This document shows, in pieces, positions 8,110 to 17,800 of a stretch of DNA of 64,000 nt. The DNA comes from an uncultured Eubacterium sp. GTDB lineage: Bacteria; Bacillota; Clostridia; Oscillospirales; Acutalibacteraceae. Every line of letters begins with the position of its first letter. The stretch's first letter is position 1. The position numbers and the translations under genes are program-made. The stretch covers positions 1 to 64,000 of the forward strand of contig CALWHV010000005.1 of the NCBI GenBank assembly GCA_944380545.1. Reading direction: 5' to 3'. Under the pieces are notes generated by a model. That model searched no databases, was not told where the DNA came from, and saw only the letters and a list, made by a program, of their open reading frames with translations.

Positions 8110-9318
8110 TTATTCATTGAGGAAATGCGGCATTATGTCCGGCCCGAAGTCGATGAAAATGCCCGTTTCCTTTGCGGTTTCCTCGTTTAAGGTAACAACG
8201 CCCTCGCACTCTCTGTCGCTCCTGTAGATAACGAACGGCACCGGGTCGGACGCGTGCGTGCGCGTAACTATCGGCGTGGGGTGGTCCGGCAGGCACATTA
8301 TTCTGTATTTGCCGTATTTTTTCAGTCCGTCAATAAGCACGGGCAGCACCTTTTCGTCTATCAGCTCTATTGAGCGCACCTTGTTTTCCGGCTCGTTCCT
8401 GTGGCCGCATTCGTCCGGCGCTTCAAAGTGGATGTAAACAAGGTCGTCCTTTTCAAGCAGCTTTAACGCCGCTTTTGCCTTGCCTTCAAAATCCGTGTCT
8501 ATATATCCCGTTGCTCCGGGCACCTCGGCAACATCCATCCCGGCGCACCTGCCGATGCCCTTGATGAGGTCAACGGCGGAAACAACGCCGCCCTTGATGC
8601 CGAAAAGCTGCTCAAAGCTGCCCATAGCGGGGCGCGTGCCCTCGCCCCAGAGCCATATTGAGTTGGCGGGGCGCTTGCCCTCGCGCTGCCTTTTTATGTT
8701 TACGGGATGCTTGCTGAGTATCTCGTAGGAGCGCCTCATCATATCTATGAGCGGCTGCGCGTTTTCGCTTCTTGAAAGGTATTTTTTTATTGCTTTGCCG
8801 GAGATGTCGTGCGGTGGGGTCATTGCGCCCAGCTCCGTTGTGCCGCCGTGCCAGATAAGGCAGTGGCGGTATGAAACGCCGGCGTAAAAATGAAATTCGT
8901 CGTTTCCGAAAGCCGCCTGCACGGCATCTATCAGCTCGCGCGCCTCCTCGGTTGAGATGTCGCCCGCGCAGTAATCCTCCATCGTTTTTTCGTCGTACGG
9001 CTTATCCTCCGGCGAAAGGGTAACAAGATTGCAGCGCAGCGAAACATCCTGCGGCTTCATATCTATGCCTATGGACGCCGCCTCAAGCGGGCTTCTGCCG
9101 GTGTAGTATTCAACGGGGTCAAAGCCCATAACGCTCATATTGGCAACATCCGAGCCAGGCTTCATGCCGGGGGCGACGGTGCGCACGAGCCCCACCTCGC
9201 CGCGGCGGGCGAGCGCGTCAAGATTCGGCTTCTTCGCCGCCATCATCGGCGTTTTGCCGCCGAGCGCCGGAACGGGGTAATCCGCCATTCCGTCATAGAG
9301 TACAACTGCATATTTCAT
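8110..9318 (-). CDS. apgM: Cofactor-independent phosphoglycerate mutase, ApgM type
   Basis: A 402-residue alkaline-phosphatase-superfamily enzyme interconverting 3- and 2-phosphoglycerate. The N-terminus YAVVLYDGMADYP holds the metal Asp9, and GSDVANMSVMGFDP holds the presumed nucleophile Ser62. EAPDECGHRNE and LPDHPTPI (metal His/Asp) are conserved family blocks. It belongs to the archaeal-type ApgM family (about 400 residues), not GpmI (about 510). Such enzymes occur in many Clostridia; some members act as homoserine kinase-like proteins (ThrB2), and the neighbouring metY makes that alternative worth noting. Spacing to purL is 37 bp. Confidence 0.88.
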   Translation of the reverse strand: MKYAVVLYDGMADYPVPALGGKTPMMAAKKPNLDALARRGEVGLVRTVAPGMKPGSDVANMSVMGFDPVEYYTGRSPLEAASIGIDMKPQDVSLRCNLVTLSPEDKPYDEKTMEDYCAGDISTEEARELIDAVQAAFGNDEFHFYAGVSYRHCLIWHGGTTELGAMTPPHDISGKAIKKYLSRSENAQPLIDMMRRSYEILSKHPVNIKRQREGKRPANSIWLWGEGTRPAMGSFEQLFGIKGGVVSAVDLIKGIGRCAGMDVAEVPGATGYIDTDFEGKAKAALKLLEKDDLVYIHFEAPDECGHRNEPENKVRSIELIDEKVLPVLIDGLKKYGKYRIMCLPDHPTPIVTRTHASDPVPFVIYRSDRECEGVVTLNEETAKETGIFIDFGPDIMPHFLNE

Positions 9319-9355
9319 CTGAATATATCTCCTTTGCGCGCTTTTCGCGTGGATA

Positions 9356-12300
9356 TTATTTAAAGTAGCTTACGCCGCTTTCAAACAGCTTAAGGTCCTT
9401 TTCAAACGGCACATTGGCGTAAAGGTCCGCGCCCTTTCTTTCGCAGTGGCCCATCTTGCCCAGAACGCGGCCGTCAGGCGAGGTGATTCCCTCCACCGCG
9501 CAGACGGAGCCGTTGGGGTTAAACGGCATATCAGCCGCGGGTACGCCGTTAAGGTCAACATACTGCGTTGCGATCTGACCGTTTGCGGCAAGGCGCGCTA
9601 TCGTTTCGGCGTCCGCCGTGAACCTGCCCTCGCCGTGAGAGATGGGCACGGCAAACACATCGCCCGCCTCAACGCCGGCAAACCACGGCGATTTAACGCT
9701 CGTAACCCTTGTGTACGCCATCTGCGATATATGCCTGCCTATCGTGTTGAAGGTAAGCGTCGGGTCGCCGGGCTTTATCTCCTTGATCTCGCCGAACGGC
9801 ACAAGGCCGAGCTTTATCAGCGCCTGGAAGCCGTTGCAGATGCCCAGCATAAGTCCGTCGCGGCAGTTGAGCAGCTTTGTAACCGCCTCTGCAACGCGCG
9901 GATTGCGGAAGGTGGTGGCTATAAACTTGCCGGAGCCCTCGGGCTCGTCTCCGCCGGAGAAGCCGCCGGGCAGCATAACTATCTGGGCGTTGTTTATCGC
10001 CTTCACCATCTTATCTATGGTCTCGTTTATCGCGGCGGGGGAGAGGTTGTTTACAACAAGCACATCCGCCTTTGCGCCCGCCTTTTCAAACGCGCGCGCC
10101 GTGTCAACCTCACAGTTCGTGCCGGGGAATGCCGGTATGAACACGCGCGGCTGCGCAACCTTGTTTTCGCATATGAATATGGAGCGCTCCGTGTAAAGCT
10201 CCGCCTCCTGCGGCATATCGGCGCTTATTCCGCTCGTTTGCGGGAACACCTTTTCAAGCTTGCCGCACCAAGCGCTCACAAGCTCGTCAACGGTAAGCAC
10301 CTCGCCGTCTATTATGAACACGCCGTTTGCGTTCGTTGTGCCCAGCAGCGTGCCCTCAAGACCTGCGGGCAGCTTGCCGTCGCACTCAACAACAAAATTG
10401 CCCTGGAGCGGCGCAAACAGGGTGCGCATATCAAGCCCCTGCTCAAAGGTGAAGCCCAGCTTATCGCCGAACGCCATCTTGCAGACCGCGGCGGCGGCGC
10501 CGCCCTCCTTAACAACGCCGGCGGCAAGCAGCTCGCCGCTGCGCACGCCCTCGTAAACGCGCATCATAACGCCCATTGCGCGTTCGTATTCGGGCAGACC
10601 GCTCTTTTCGTCAACGGGTATCTCTATCATATATGCCTTGGAGCCGCTTCTCTTGAACTTGGCGGAAACGGTTTTTGAAGCCTTGCTCATACCTACGGCA
10701 AAGGAAACAAGGGTGGGCGGCACATCAAGCTCGTTGAACGAGCCGCTCATACTGTCCTTTCCGCCTATCGAGGGCGCGCCGTAGCCTATTTGCGCGGTTA
10801 TCGAGCCGAGCAGCGCGGCGGCGGGCTTGCCCCAGCGCTTCGGGTCCGTGCCGAGCCTTTCAAAATATTCCTGGAAGGTGAGCCTTGCGCAGGAGGGGTC
10901 GCAGCCCACTGCGGCAAGCTTTGAGAGCGATTCCGTAACGGCAAACGCCGCGGAGTGGAACGGGCTCCATTCCGATTCCTTGGGAATAAAGCCGTAGCTC
11001 ATAACGGTGCAGTCGTCCGTTTCACCGCTGAGAACGGGCAGCTTTGCAGCCATCGCCTCCTCGGGCGTAAGCTGGTATTTGCCCGCAAAGGGCATAAGCA
11101 CCGTAGCCGCGCCTATCGAGGAGTCGAACCTTTCGGCAAGGCCCTTCTGGCAGCACACCTCAAGCCTTTCAAGATTTGCCTTAAGAGCCGTGTGCGCCGT
11201 CATCCCGCGCAGCGCCTCGGGCACATCGTTTCTGTAATTTTTTTCGCCGTCAACAGCCTCTATAACGGCGCTTGCGTGCTGCGTTACGCCGTTCGTGTTC
11301 AGAAATTCGCGGCTGATGTCAACTATCTTATCTCCGCGCCAGGTCATTGTGAGCCTGCCTGTGGAGGTTACGACGGCAACGGGAGTTGCCTCAAGATTTT
11401 CCGCGTTTGAAAGTGCAATGAATCTCTCAACATCGCCCTTGTCAAGCACAACAGCCATTCTCTCCTGCGATTCGGATATGGCAAGCTCGGTGCCGTCAAG
11501 GCCGTCGTATTTCTTGGGCACCTTGTCAAGGTCTATGTCAAGCCCGTCCGCAAGCTCGCCTATGGCAACGGAAACGCCGCCCGCGCCGAAATCGTTGCAG
11601 CGCTTTATCATCCTTGCAACCTCTTCGTTTCTGAAAAGGCGCTGTATCTTTCTCTCCGTGGGGGGATTGCCCTTTTGAACCTCCGCGCCGCAGGTCTCTA
11701 TGCTCATACTGTTGTGCGCCTTTGACGAGCCGGTTGCGCCGCCGCAGCCGTCGCGCCCGGTGCGCCCGCCGAGCAGAACTATGATGTCGCCGTCCTGCGG
11801 GGTCTCGCGTATAACATTCTTTTTGGGCGACGCGCCTATAACCGCGCCTATCTCCATTCTTTTTGCAACATAGCCCTCGTCGTAGAGCTCAACCACCTGG
11901 CCGGTGGCAAGGCCTATCTGGTTGCCGTAGCTCGAATAGCCCTGAGCCGCGCCTGTGGTTATCTTTTTCTGCGGCAGCTTTGCCTCAAGCGTGTCCTCAA
12001 ACGGCACGGTCGGGTCGCCGGAGCCCGTTATGCGCATCGCCTGGTAAACATACGCCCTGCCGGAGAGCGGGTCTCTTATCGCGCCGCCGAGGCAGGTCGC
12101 CGCGCCGCCGAACGGCTCTATCTCCGTGGGGTGGTTATGGGTCTCGTTTTTGAACTGAACGAGCCACTGCTCGGTTTTGCCGTCTATCGTAACGGGCACT
12201 TCTATGGAGCAGGCGTTTATCTCCTCGCTCTCGTCAAGGTTGTTGAGCACGCCGCGCTTTTTGAGTGCCTTTGCGCCGATGACCGCCATATCCATAAGGC

Positions 12301-13111
12301 AAACATTCTTCTGCCTGCCGCCGTAAACCTCCTTGCGCAGCTCAAAATACTGCTTTATCGCATCCTCCACGGCTTCGGAGTATGCGGACGGCTCAACGGT
12401 TATCTCGTCAAGTATGGTGCTGAAGGTGGTGTGGCGGCAGTGGTCGCTCCAATAGGTGTCTATCACCTTGAGCTCGGTAAGGCTGGGGTCCCTGCCCTCG
12501 CTCTTGAAGTAGTCGCGCACCCAGCAAAGGTCGGCAACGCTCATCGCAAAGCCCATTTCTGCGTGGTAGGCGGCGATCTCTTCGTCGCTCTTTGCCGTGA
12601 AGCCGGTTATCCTTGCTATGTCGGCGGGGCGCACGGCGGTGATGTTTAGGCTTTCGGGAATATCCATTGAAGCCTCGCGCGATTCAACGGGGTTTATTAT
12701 GTAGCTCTTTATCTTTTCAAACAGCTCGTCGCTTATATCGCCGCGCAGCAGATATACCTTTGCGCTGGCAACAAGCGGCCTTTCGCCCTGGGTAAGAAGC
12801 TGGATGCACTGCGCCGCGCTGTCCGCCCTTTGGTCGTACTGGCCGGGCAGATATTCGCAGGCAAAGCACCTCCAGCCCTCCTCAACCTCAAGGGAATCGT
12901 AAACATTGTCAAGGTTGGGCTCTGAAAGTATCATCCTTGACGCGCGTGAAAATTCCTCCTCGGAAAGCCCCTCGGCGTCGTACCTGTTTATAAGTCGCAG
13001 CTCCTCAAGCTGCGTAACGCCGACGGTGGAAACAAGGTCCTCCAAAAGCTGCCTTGCCTCAATATCGTTTCCTTTGCTCTTTTCAACGAAAACGCGAAAA
13101 ACCTTTGCCAT
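9356..13111 (-). CDS. purL: Phosphoribosylformylglycinamidine synthase (large, fused form)
   Basis: A 1,251-residue purine biosynthesis enzyme converting FGAR to FGAM with glutamine. Order: PurS-like N-terminus, linker (LCWVRDYFKSEGRDPSLTEL), first AIR-synthase-like half (THNHPTEIEPFGGAATC, ATGSSKAHN), second half (GGKDSMSGSF), and a C-terminal class I glutaminase (FPGTNCEVD, GICNGFQALI with the nucleophile Cys, SHGEGRF with the His). Length matches the single-chain form usual in Clostridia. The start is ATG 13111 with AAAAGGAGC upstream. A hairpin (CTCCGC/GCGGAG) lies just before the ribosome site. No purine riboswitch was seen. Confidence 0.97.
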   Translation of the reverse strand: MAKVFRVFVEKSKGNDIEARQLLEDLVSTVGVTQLEELRLINRYDAEGLSEEEFSRASRMILSEPNLDNVYDSLEVEEGWRCFACEYLPGQYDQRADSAAQCIQLLTQGERPLVASAKVYLLRGDISDELFEKIKSYIINPVESREASMDIPESLNITAVRPADIARITGFTAKSDEEIAAYHAEMGFAMSVADLCWVRDYFKSEGRDPSLTELKVIDTYWSDHCRHTTFSTILDEITVEPSAYSEAVEDAIKQYFELRKEVYGGRQKNVCLMDMAVIGAKALKKRGVLNNLDESEEINACSIEVPVTIDGKTEQWLVQFKNETHNHPTEIEPFGGAATCLGGAIRDPLSGRAYVYQAMRITGSGDPTVPFEDTLEAKLPQKKITTGAAQGYSSYGNQIGLATGQVVELYDEGYVAKRMEIGAVIGASPKKNVIRETPQDGDIIVLLGGRTGRDGCGGATGSSKAHNSMSIETCGAEVQKGNPPTERKIQRLFRNEEVARMIKRCNDFGAGGVSVAIGELADGLDIDLDKVPKKYDGLDGTELAISESQERMAVVLDKGDVERFIALSNAENLEATPVAVVTSTGRLTMTWRGDKIVDISREFLNTNGVTQHASAVIEAVDGEKNYRNDVPEALRGMTAHTALKANLERLEVCCQKGLAERFDSSIGAATVLMPFAGKYQLTPEEAMAAKLPVLSGETDDCTVMSYGFIPKESEWSPFHSAAFAVTESLSKLAAVGCDPSCARLTFQEYFERLGTDPKRWGKPAAALLGSITAQIGYGAPSIGGKDSMSGSFNELDVPPTLVSFAVGMSKASKTVSAKFKRSGSKAYMIEIPVDEKSGLPEYERAMGVMMRVYEGVRSGELLAAGVVKEGGAAAAVCKMAFGDKLGFTFEQGLDMRTLFAPLQGNFVVECDGKLPAGLEGTLLGTTNANGVFIIDGEVLTVDELVSAWCGKLEKVFPQTSGISADMPQEAELYTERSIFICENKVAQPRVFIPAFPGTNCEVDTARAFEKAGAKADVLVVNNLSPAAINETIDKMVKAINNAQIVMLPGGFSGGDEPEGSGKFIATTFRNPRVAEAVTKLLNCRDGLMLGICNGFQALIKLGLVPFGEIKEIKPGDPTLTFNTIGRHISQMAYTRVTSVKSPWFAGVEAGDVFAVPISHGEGRFTADAETIARLAANGQIATQYVDLNGVPAADMPFNPNGSVCAVEGITSPDGRVLGKMGHCERKGADLYANVPFEKDLKLFESGVSYFK

Positions 13112-13180
13112 ATTCTGCTCCTTTTCCCCCTCCGCGCAGGGCGGAGAGAAGTTATTAAAGTTTTGAGTTTTTTAATATTC

Positions 13181-13216
13181 TGTTTTAATAATACCACGGC
13201 TAATATAATAACACAA
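13181..13216 (-). promoter_or_regulatory. Predicted promoter of purL
   Basis: On the minus strand, TTGTGT (13216-13211) is followed by a 17-bp spacer and TATTAT (13193-13188). Transcription should begin near 13181, giving a leader of about 70 bases. It includes the GC-rich hairpin at about 13128-13146 next to the purL ribosome site. Confidence 0.55.
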
Positions 13217-13272
13217 TGTTTTTATTTTGCATATAGCAAAAATGATATTTCGGCGGTTTTATTAACAAAAAA

Positions 13273-13410
13273 TTAGCAAAATTATAATTTTTGTGTTATA
13301 ATGACGATATAATATATAAACAGGTGCAGTCCCGCCTCAAACGCCGCGCGGGTCAGGTCAGCATAAAGACTTGAGAGCGGCAAAAGCATTTGAAAGGAGC
13401 AGGCAGAGCC
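13273..13410 (+). promoter_or_regulatory. Promoter and structured leader of the PAS gene
   Basis: An extended -10 (TG-T-TATAAT, 13294-13302) with a weak TTAGCA 18 bp upstream; a second TATAAT sits at 13308-13313. The roughly 90-base leader contains potential pairings: CCCGC with GCGGG across 13331-13354, and CTCAA (13336-13340) with TTGAG (13371-13375). I do not recognise a riboswitch class. AAAGGAGC at 13394-13401 is the ribosome site of the PAS gene. Confidence 0.4.
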
Positions 13411-14532
13411 GTGACCGAAACCAATGAGGACAGAGCCTATGAGGTTGAATTTTTAAACTGCGTTGTTGATAAGGAGGACGATTTCAGGATCGTTGATTCA
13501 GACACGCATTTTGCCGAATTTGCCGGAATCCACCCCTCCAAGATAAAGGAGGGCAAGCTGTTTTTGCAGGATGTTATTATACCGGCGGACCGGCAGGAGG
13601 TTTTTGAGCGTATCTGCAAAAAGGATTCGCGATTTATATATATGGACCTTGATATGACGGACGGGCAGGGCAGGCAGGTGTTCGTTCACTGCACGGCGCA
13701 GAACACGGAGGGCTCGCCCCTTTGCCGCCTTGTGTTTGCCGATGTTTCAAAAAGCAGGGAGAAAAACAGACTGCTAAAGGAGCGCGCCAGCGAGATAAAC
13801 CATTTGATAGACCTTGTAAACGGCGGAGTCTGCCTGTTTAAGGTGACGGAGAATATGCACTTTGAAACGCTCTATATCAACGAGGGCGGCTGCCGCATCT
13901 TCGGCACAACAAAGGAGCAGGTAAGAAAACAGACCTATCGGCTTGACGAGGTCATCCACCCGGACGATAAAACGCTTGTTTACCAGGCTGTGGGCAAGGC
14001 GATGGCAACCGGCGAGGCGATAGACCTTGAATACCGCGTCCGCCGCCACAGGGATGAATACATATGGTGCAAATGCAACGCCGCCGTGCATAAGCTTGCG
14101 CAGGACGGCTGCCCCGTCTTTCACGCGATGTTCACCGATATAACGCGCGTTAAGGAGGCGGAGGCGCGCGCCGATTCCGCTAATGACAAGCTGATAAACC
14201 TGCTTGAAAATCTGAGCGGCGCTATCTTTTTTACAACGCCCGAAAAGCCCTTTGAGTGCGACCTTATAAGCGGCGATTTCGTGAAGCTCACCGGCTATTC
14301 CAGAGCGGAATTTTTCGAGCGGTTCGACGGCGATCTTTCGCGCCTTATAAGCGGTGACAGAAGCGCCCTTGAAAAGCAGCTTTCGCAGGAGATAAAAAGC
14401 GGCGCGTGCGAGGCGCAGTACACGATAACTGCGCGCGGCTCAAGGCTTAAAAGGGTGCGCGATGTGCGCAAGCTCATAACCCAGCAGGACGGCTCAACGG
14501 CTGTTATCTGCGAGCTTGAGGAGATCTGCTGA
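13411..14532 (+). CDS. PAS-domain protein without an output domain
   Basis: A 373-residue soluble protein made of about three PAS-like folds: residues 12-115 (ends LVFADVSKSREK), 128-250 (LYINEGGCRIFG, RLDEVIHPDDK, ends HAMFTDITRVKEAEAR) and 258-373 (SGDFVKLTGYSRAEFFERF, ends STAVICELEEI). Short helical linkers join them. No kinase, GGDEF, EAL or HTH domain follows, and a terminator comes directly after the stop, so the protein is complete. It resembles the sensor half of a diguanylate cyclase or kinase. The start is GTG 13411, seven to ten bases after AAAGGAGC. It may signal by binding a partner; the ligand is unknown. Confidence 0.75.
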   Translation: MTETNEDRAYEVEFLNCVVDKEDDFRIVDSDTHFAEFAGIHPSKIKEGKLFLQDVIIPADRQEVFERICKKDSRFIYMDLDMTDGQGRQVFVHCTAQNTEGSPLCRLVFADVSKSREKNRLLKERASEINHLIDLVNGGVCLFKVTENMHFETLYINEGGCRIFGTTKEQVRKQTYRLDEVIHPDDKTLVYQAVGKAMATGEAIDLEYRVRRHRDEYIWCKCNAAVHKLAQDGCPVFHAMFTDITRVKEAEARADSANDKLINLLENLSGAIFFTTPEKPFECDLISGDFVKLTGYSRAEFFERFDGDLSRLISGDRSALEKQLSQEIKSGACEAQYTITARGSRLKRVRDVRKLITQQDGSTAVICELEEIC

Positions 14533-14542
14533 AAACAGACCG

Positions 14543-14571
14543 AGCGGGAGGCATCAGCCTCCCGCTTTTTT
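14543..14571 (+). terminator. Terminator of the PAS gene
   Basis: A perfect 10-bp stem (14543-14552 with 14557-14566, arms AGCGGGAGGC and GCCTCCCGCT), tetraloop ATCA, then a T run to 14571. Confidence 0.93.
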
Positions 14572-14745
14572 GCTGCCGTAAAACGGGCGCGCTTCCTGTT
14601 TTTGTATTTCTCCGCGGGCGGAAAAATCGCATATTGTTCTTAAAAAATCCGCGTTTTTATAAAAGACGCGCCGGAGGCGGGGAAATGACGCGGAGTATAT
14701 AAACAATATACAAATCGGAAACGAAAAATTTGTGAAAATTAACAA

Positions 14746-14802
14746 TAGACTTAATCTGTAAAAATCACTATAATTAAATCGCATAATTATTATATAATAT
14801 GC
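14746..14802 (+). promoter_or_regulatory. Promoter of the Big_2 gene with a stem-loop at the start site
   Basis: TAGACT (14746-14751), 17-bp spacer, TATAAT (14769-14774). Seven bases later a hairpin begins: GCATA pairs with TATGC at 14781-14802, with TTAT/ATAA inside after one bulged A. The mRNA would therefore start in or just before a stem. The stretch 14572-14745 is A/T-rich with nothing else I can name. Confidence 0.55.
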
Positions 14803-14844
14803 GTAGGCAAATTCCGTATCAAATTTATCGGAGGTTTGAAACCA

Positions 14845-17800
14845 ATGAAAACAACAGCGGGAAAAAGACTGCTCAGCATTCTGCTGGCGGTGCTCATGGT
14901 CGCAGGCGTGTCGGCGCCCGGCTTCTCCGCACTTGCGGCTGAAACCGAAGGGGGCAGCGGCATCGAGATTGGCGATGTCATTGAGATATTTTATGAGGAC
15001 GGAACTCTTGTGCCCGAATATGAAGAGGACGGGGAAACACAGTTCATCCAGCATCTTACCGAGGGCGATAAGGTGCAGTTCACCTATCAGCTTATAGACT
15101 ATGTTATGCCCGACAACGGCTATGTTAAATGGACGAGCGACACGCCCACCGTCTGCGATGTAACGGAGGACGGCATCGTGCGCGCGTTCGACTCGTCAAA
15201 GGGCGCGGCGGTAAGGCTGTGGATAGATAACGAGGTAGCAACGATACCTCTTATCGGCTCCGTGCTGAAAACCGTGTTTGAAAAGGCGCTGTTCAACGAC
15301 ACCGTTAATATAGACACGATGGATACGGACGCCATTATCGCGCTGGTTGAGGCGGCATTCGGCTCCGATTCGCTGCTTGACCAGTACATAGATTCCTACA
15401 AGGGCGAGCTCATAGATTCGCTTCGGGAGTATCTTGAAAAGGTAAACACCAAGATAACCGTTTCGCTGTATGACGGAAACGATGTTTTGATAGATTCCGA
15501 CACGATGAGCGTGTGCGTTGATAAGTCGCAGGAGCCTTATGCCGATTTCATCCCGAACGGCACGCACATCACCAACAAGCAGGATCTTCCCACCACGGTC
15601 GCTGTTGGCTCAACGCTTCAGCTCTCCGCCTGCACCACGCCCACAAGGCTTCATATGGGCGTTATCTATTCGGTCAAAAATTCGTCCATATTCTCAAGCG
15701 GCAAGGTCATCGCCACGGTGGACGATACCGGCCTTGTGACCTTCAAGAACCCCGGCGAGGTAACGATACTTGTTTCACCGGATACGGACGGATTTATACA
15801 AAACCTGCTCAAATACATCAACTACATATACGAGCTCGGCGACTTCAGCTCGATAGATTCCAGCCAGGTTGCCGATATCCTGATAAAGTATGTTGGCCTT
15901 GATATAAACAGAACGGTGCTTACCGCCATTCTGGACGCGTGCTTTGCAATCTCCGATATAGTGGGCGATTCGGCAAACGCCGTTCAGCTCACGGCAACCG
16001 CGGTAAGGGTCATCGCAAACATCATCTATCAGTTCACCACCAACGATTCAATCACCTTCACGGTTGTTGAGGGCGTGCCGGTAACCGATTTTCAGATAAC
16101 CGGCGCCACCACGGTGCGCGAGGGCACGGATATCCAGCTTGAGATAGACGGCGTTGAGCCGGAGGCTGCAGACACCTCCGATATCACCTGGAGCTCGTCC
16201 GACCCGTCCATAGCCTCCGTTGACCCGAAAACCGGCGTGGTAACGGGGCGCGACGCGGGCGGCTCGCTCGGCCAGCTCTCAAAGCAGGAGGTAACGATAA
16301 CCGCTACCTCCGCGGCAAACAATGTTTCAAAATCAGTAACGATAACCGTTACCGGCCGTGTGGGCAATTACCTTTCCGATGTGGAGGTAACGGCGGACAG
16401 CAGCTCGCTCAATCTGGGGCAGAGCCAGTATATGCACGCGGCGGTCTATCCGCAGCGCGTTGCCGAATCGGATCTTCTCAGCTTCGTTTGGGGCGTTAAA
16501 ACAACCAACGCCGAAACAGGCGAGGAGGAGATAATCTGGGCTTCTGACCCGTATCAGGAAACGGACGCCGAGGGCAATCCGCTTTACGATGAAAACGGCG
16601 AGCCCGTTATGAACAGCGGCGTTGCCTCAAACGGCATCGGCAGCATTGATAAAGACGGGCTTTACACCGCCGTTGCGGGCGGTAACTGCACCGTTGTGTG
16701 CAAGGCGCAGACGGGCTACGAGCTTGCCGGCAGCTATCTTGAGATAAGCTCCGTGCAGGATGAGATGGATATAGACAACGGCCAGCCGGTAACGGGTCTT
16801 GACATAAGCGTCACCGGCAGCGTCGGCGGCAGCGATGTTGCCGTGACGGAGGCGGATATAAACGGCGAGAAGAGCCTTTACGCCGTTGTTCAGATAAAGG
16901 CGGGCGACGCCAATGTTACCTACACGGGCAAGGGCGTTTCGCTTGCCGTTGACATAGAGCCGCAGGACGCCACCAACAAAAACCTTATTTGGTATGTAGA
17001 TAACGAAAATTACGAGCTTGAAACGAGTGCGTCGGGCGATACGGCAACGATCAAACTGAAGGCGTTTGTAGCAGAGGAGGCGCAGAGCGCGAATATCTAC
17101 TGCACCTCGGCTGACGGCGCTGTTAAAAGCAATGTAGTTACCGTTACGGTCGCCAGAAACTACGCCGTTTCAAACACGATAGACGGCGACGAGCTTTCCG
17201 TGACGAACGGCAAAACGCTCAGCGTTACCCACACGATGGAATTTGAGGGCAGCCTCACGGGCTCAAACGCCGCCACGAGGGACGCCAACTGGTATGCCGC
17301 TGACCCGGAGCTTGTAGAGATAGTAAGCAAGGATACTTCAAGCGGCAATGCCGTTATCAAGGGCGTTGATGTAGGCACAACCACGCTTTACTGCGTTTCA
17401 ACGGACGGCGGCATTGTTGACACCGCCAAGGTAACCGTTTATCCCGATAAGGAAAGGCTTTCCGAGATACTGCACCTGTGCGAGCGCGCCATGCTTTACC
17501 GCACTGAAGAAAACGCGCAGTATTATGCGGAATATATGCGCCTGCTCAACTACTGCTATTATGTGAATGAAAATCTTGTGCTCGTTTCGCAGGATGTTGT
17601 AAACACATATGCCGACGATCTGCTGTATGTTTTCTATCAGCTCGGCGGCTATGTGGGCTTCAACGAAATCAGGATAACGGATAATACCGGCGCAGAGGCT
17701 GCGGATTACATATCCGTGGATGTGTCCTCGTTCCTGTATAAGGACACCTCCTATCAGCTGAGCTACGAGATATATCCGGAAACGGCGATGTACAGCAATC

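Noticed and set aside
13321-13410. c-di-GMP or SRP-like RNA in the PAS leader
   Set aside because: A GGTCAGGTC stretch and several stems look suggestive, but the GEMM and SRP core sequences are missing.
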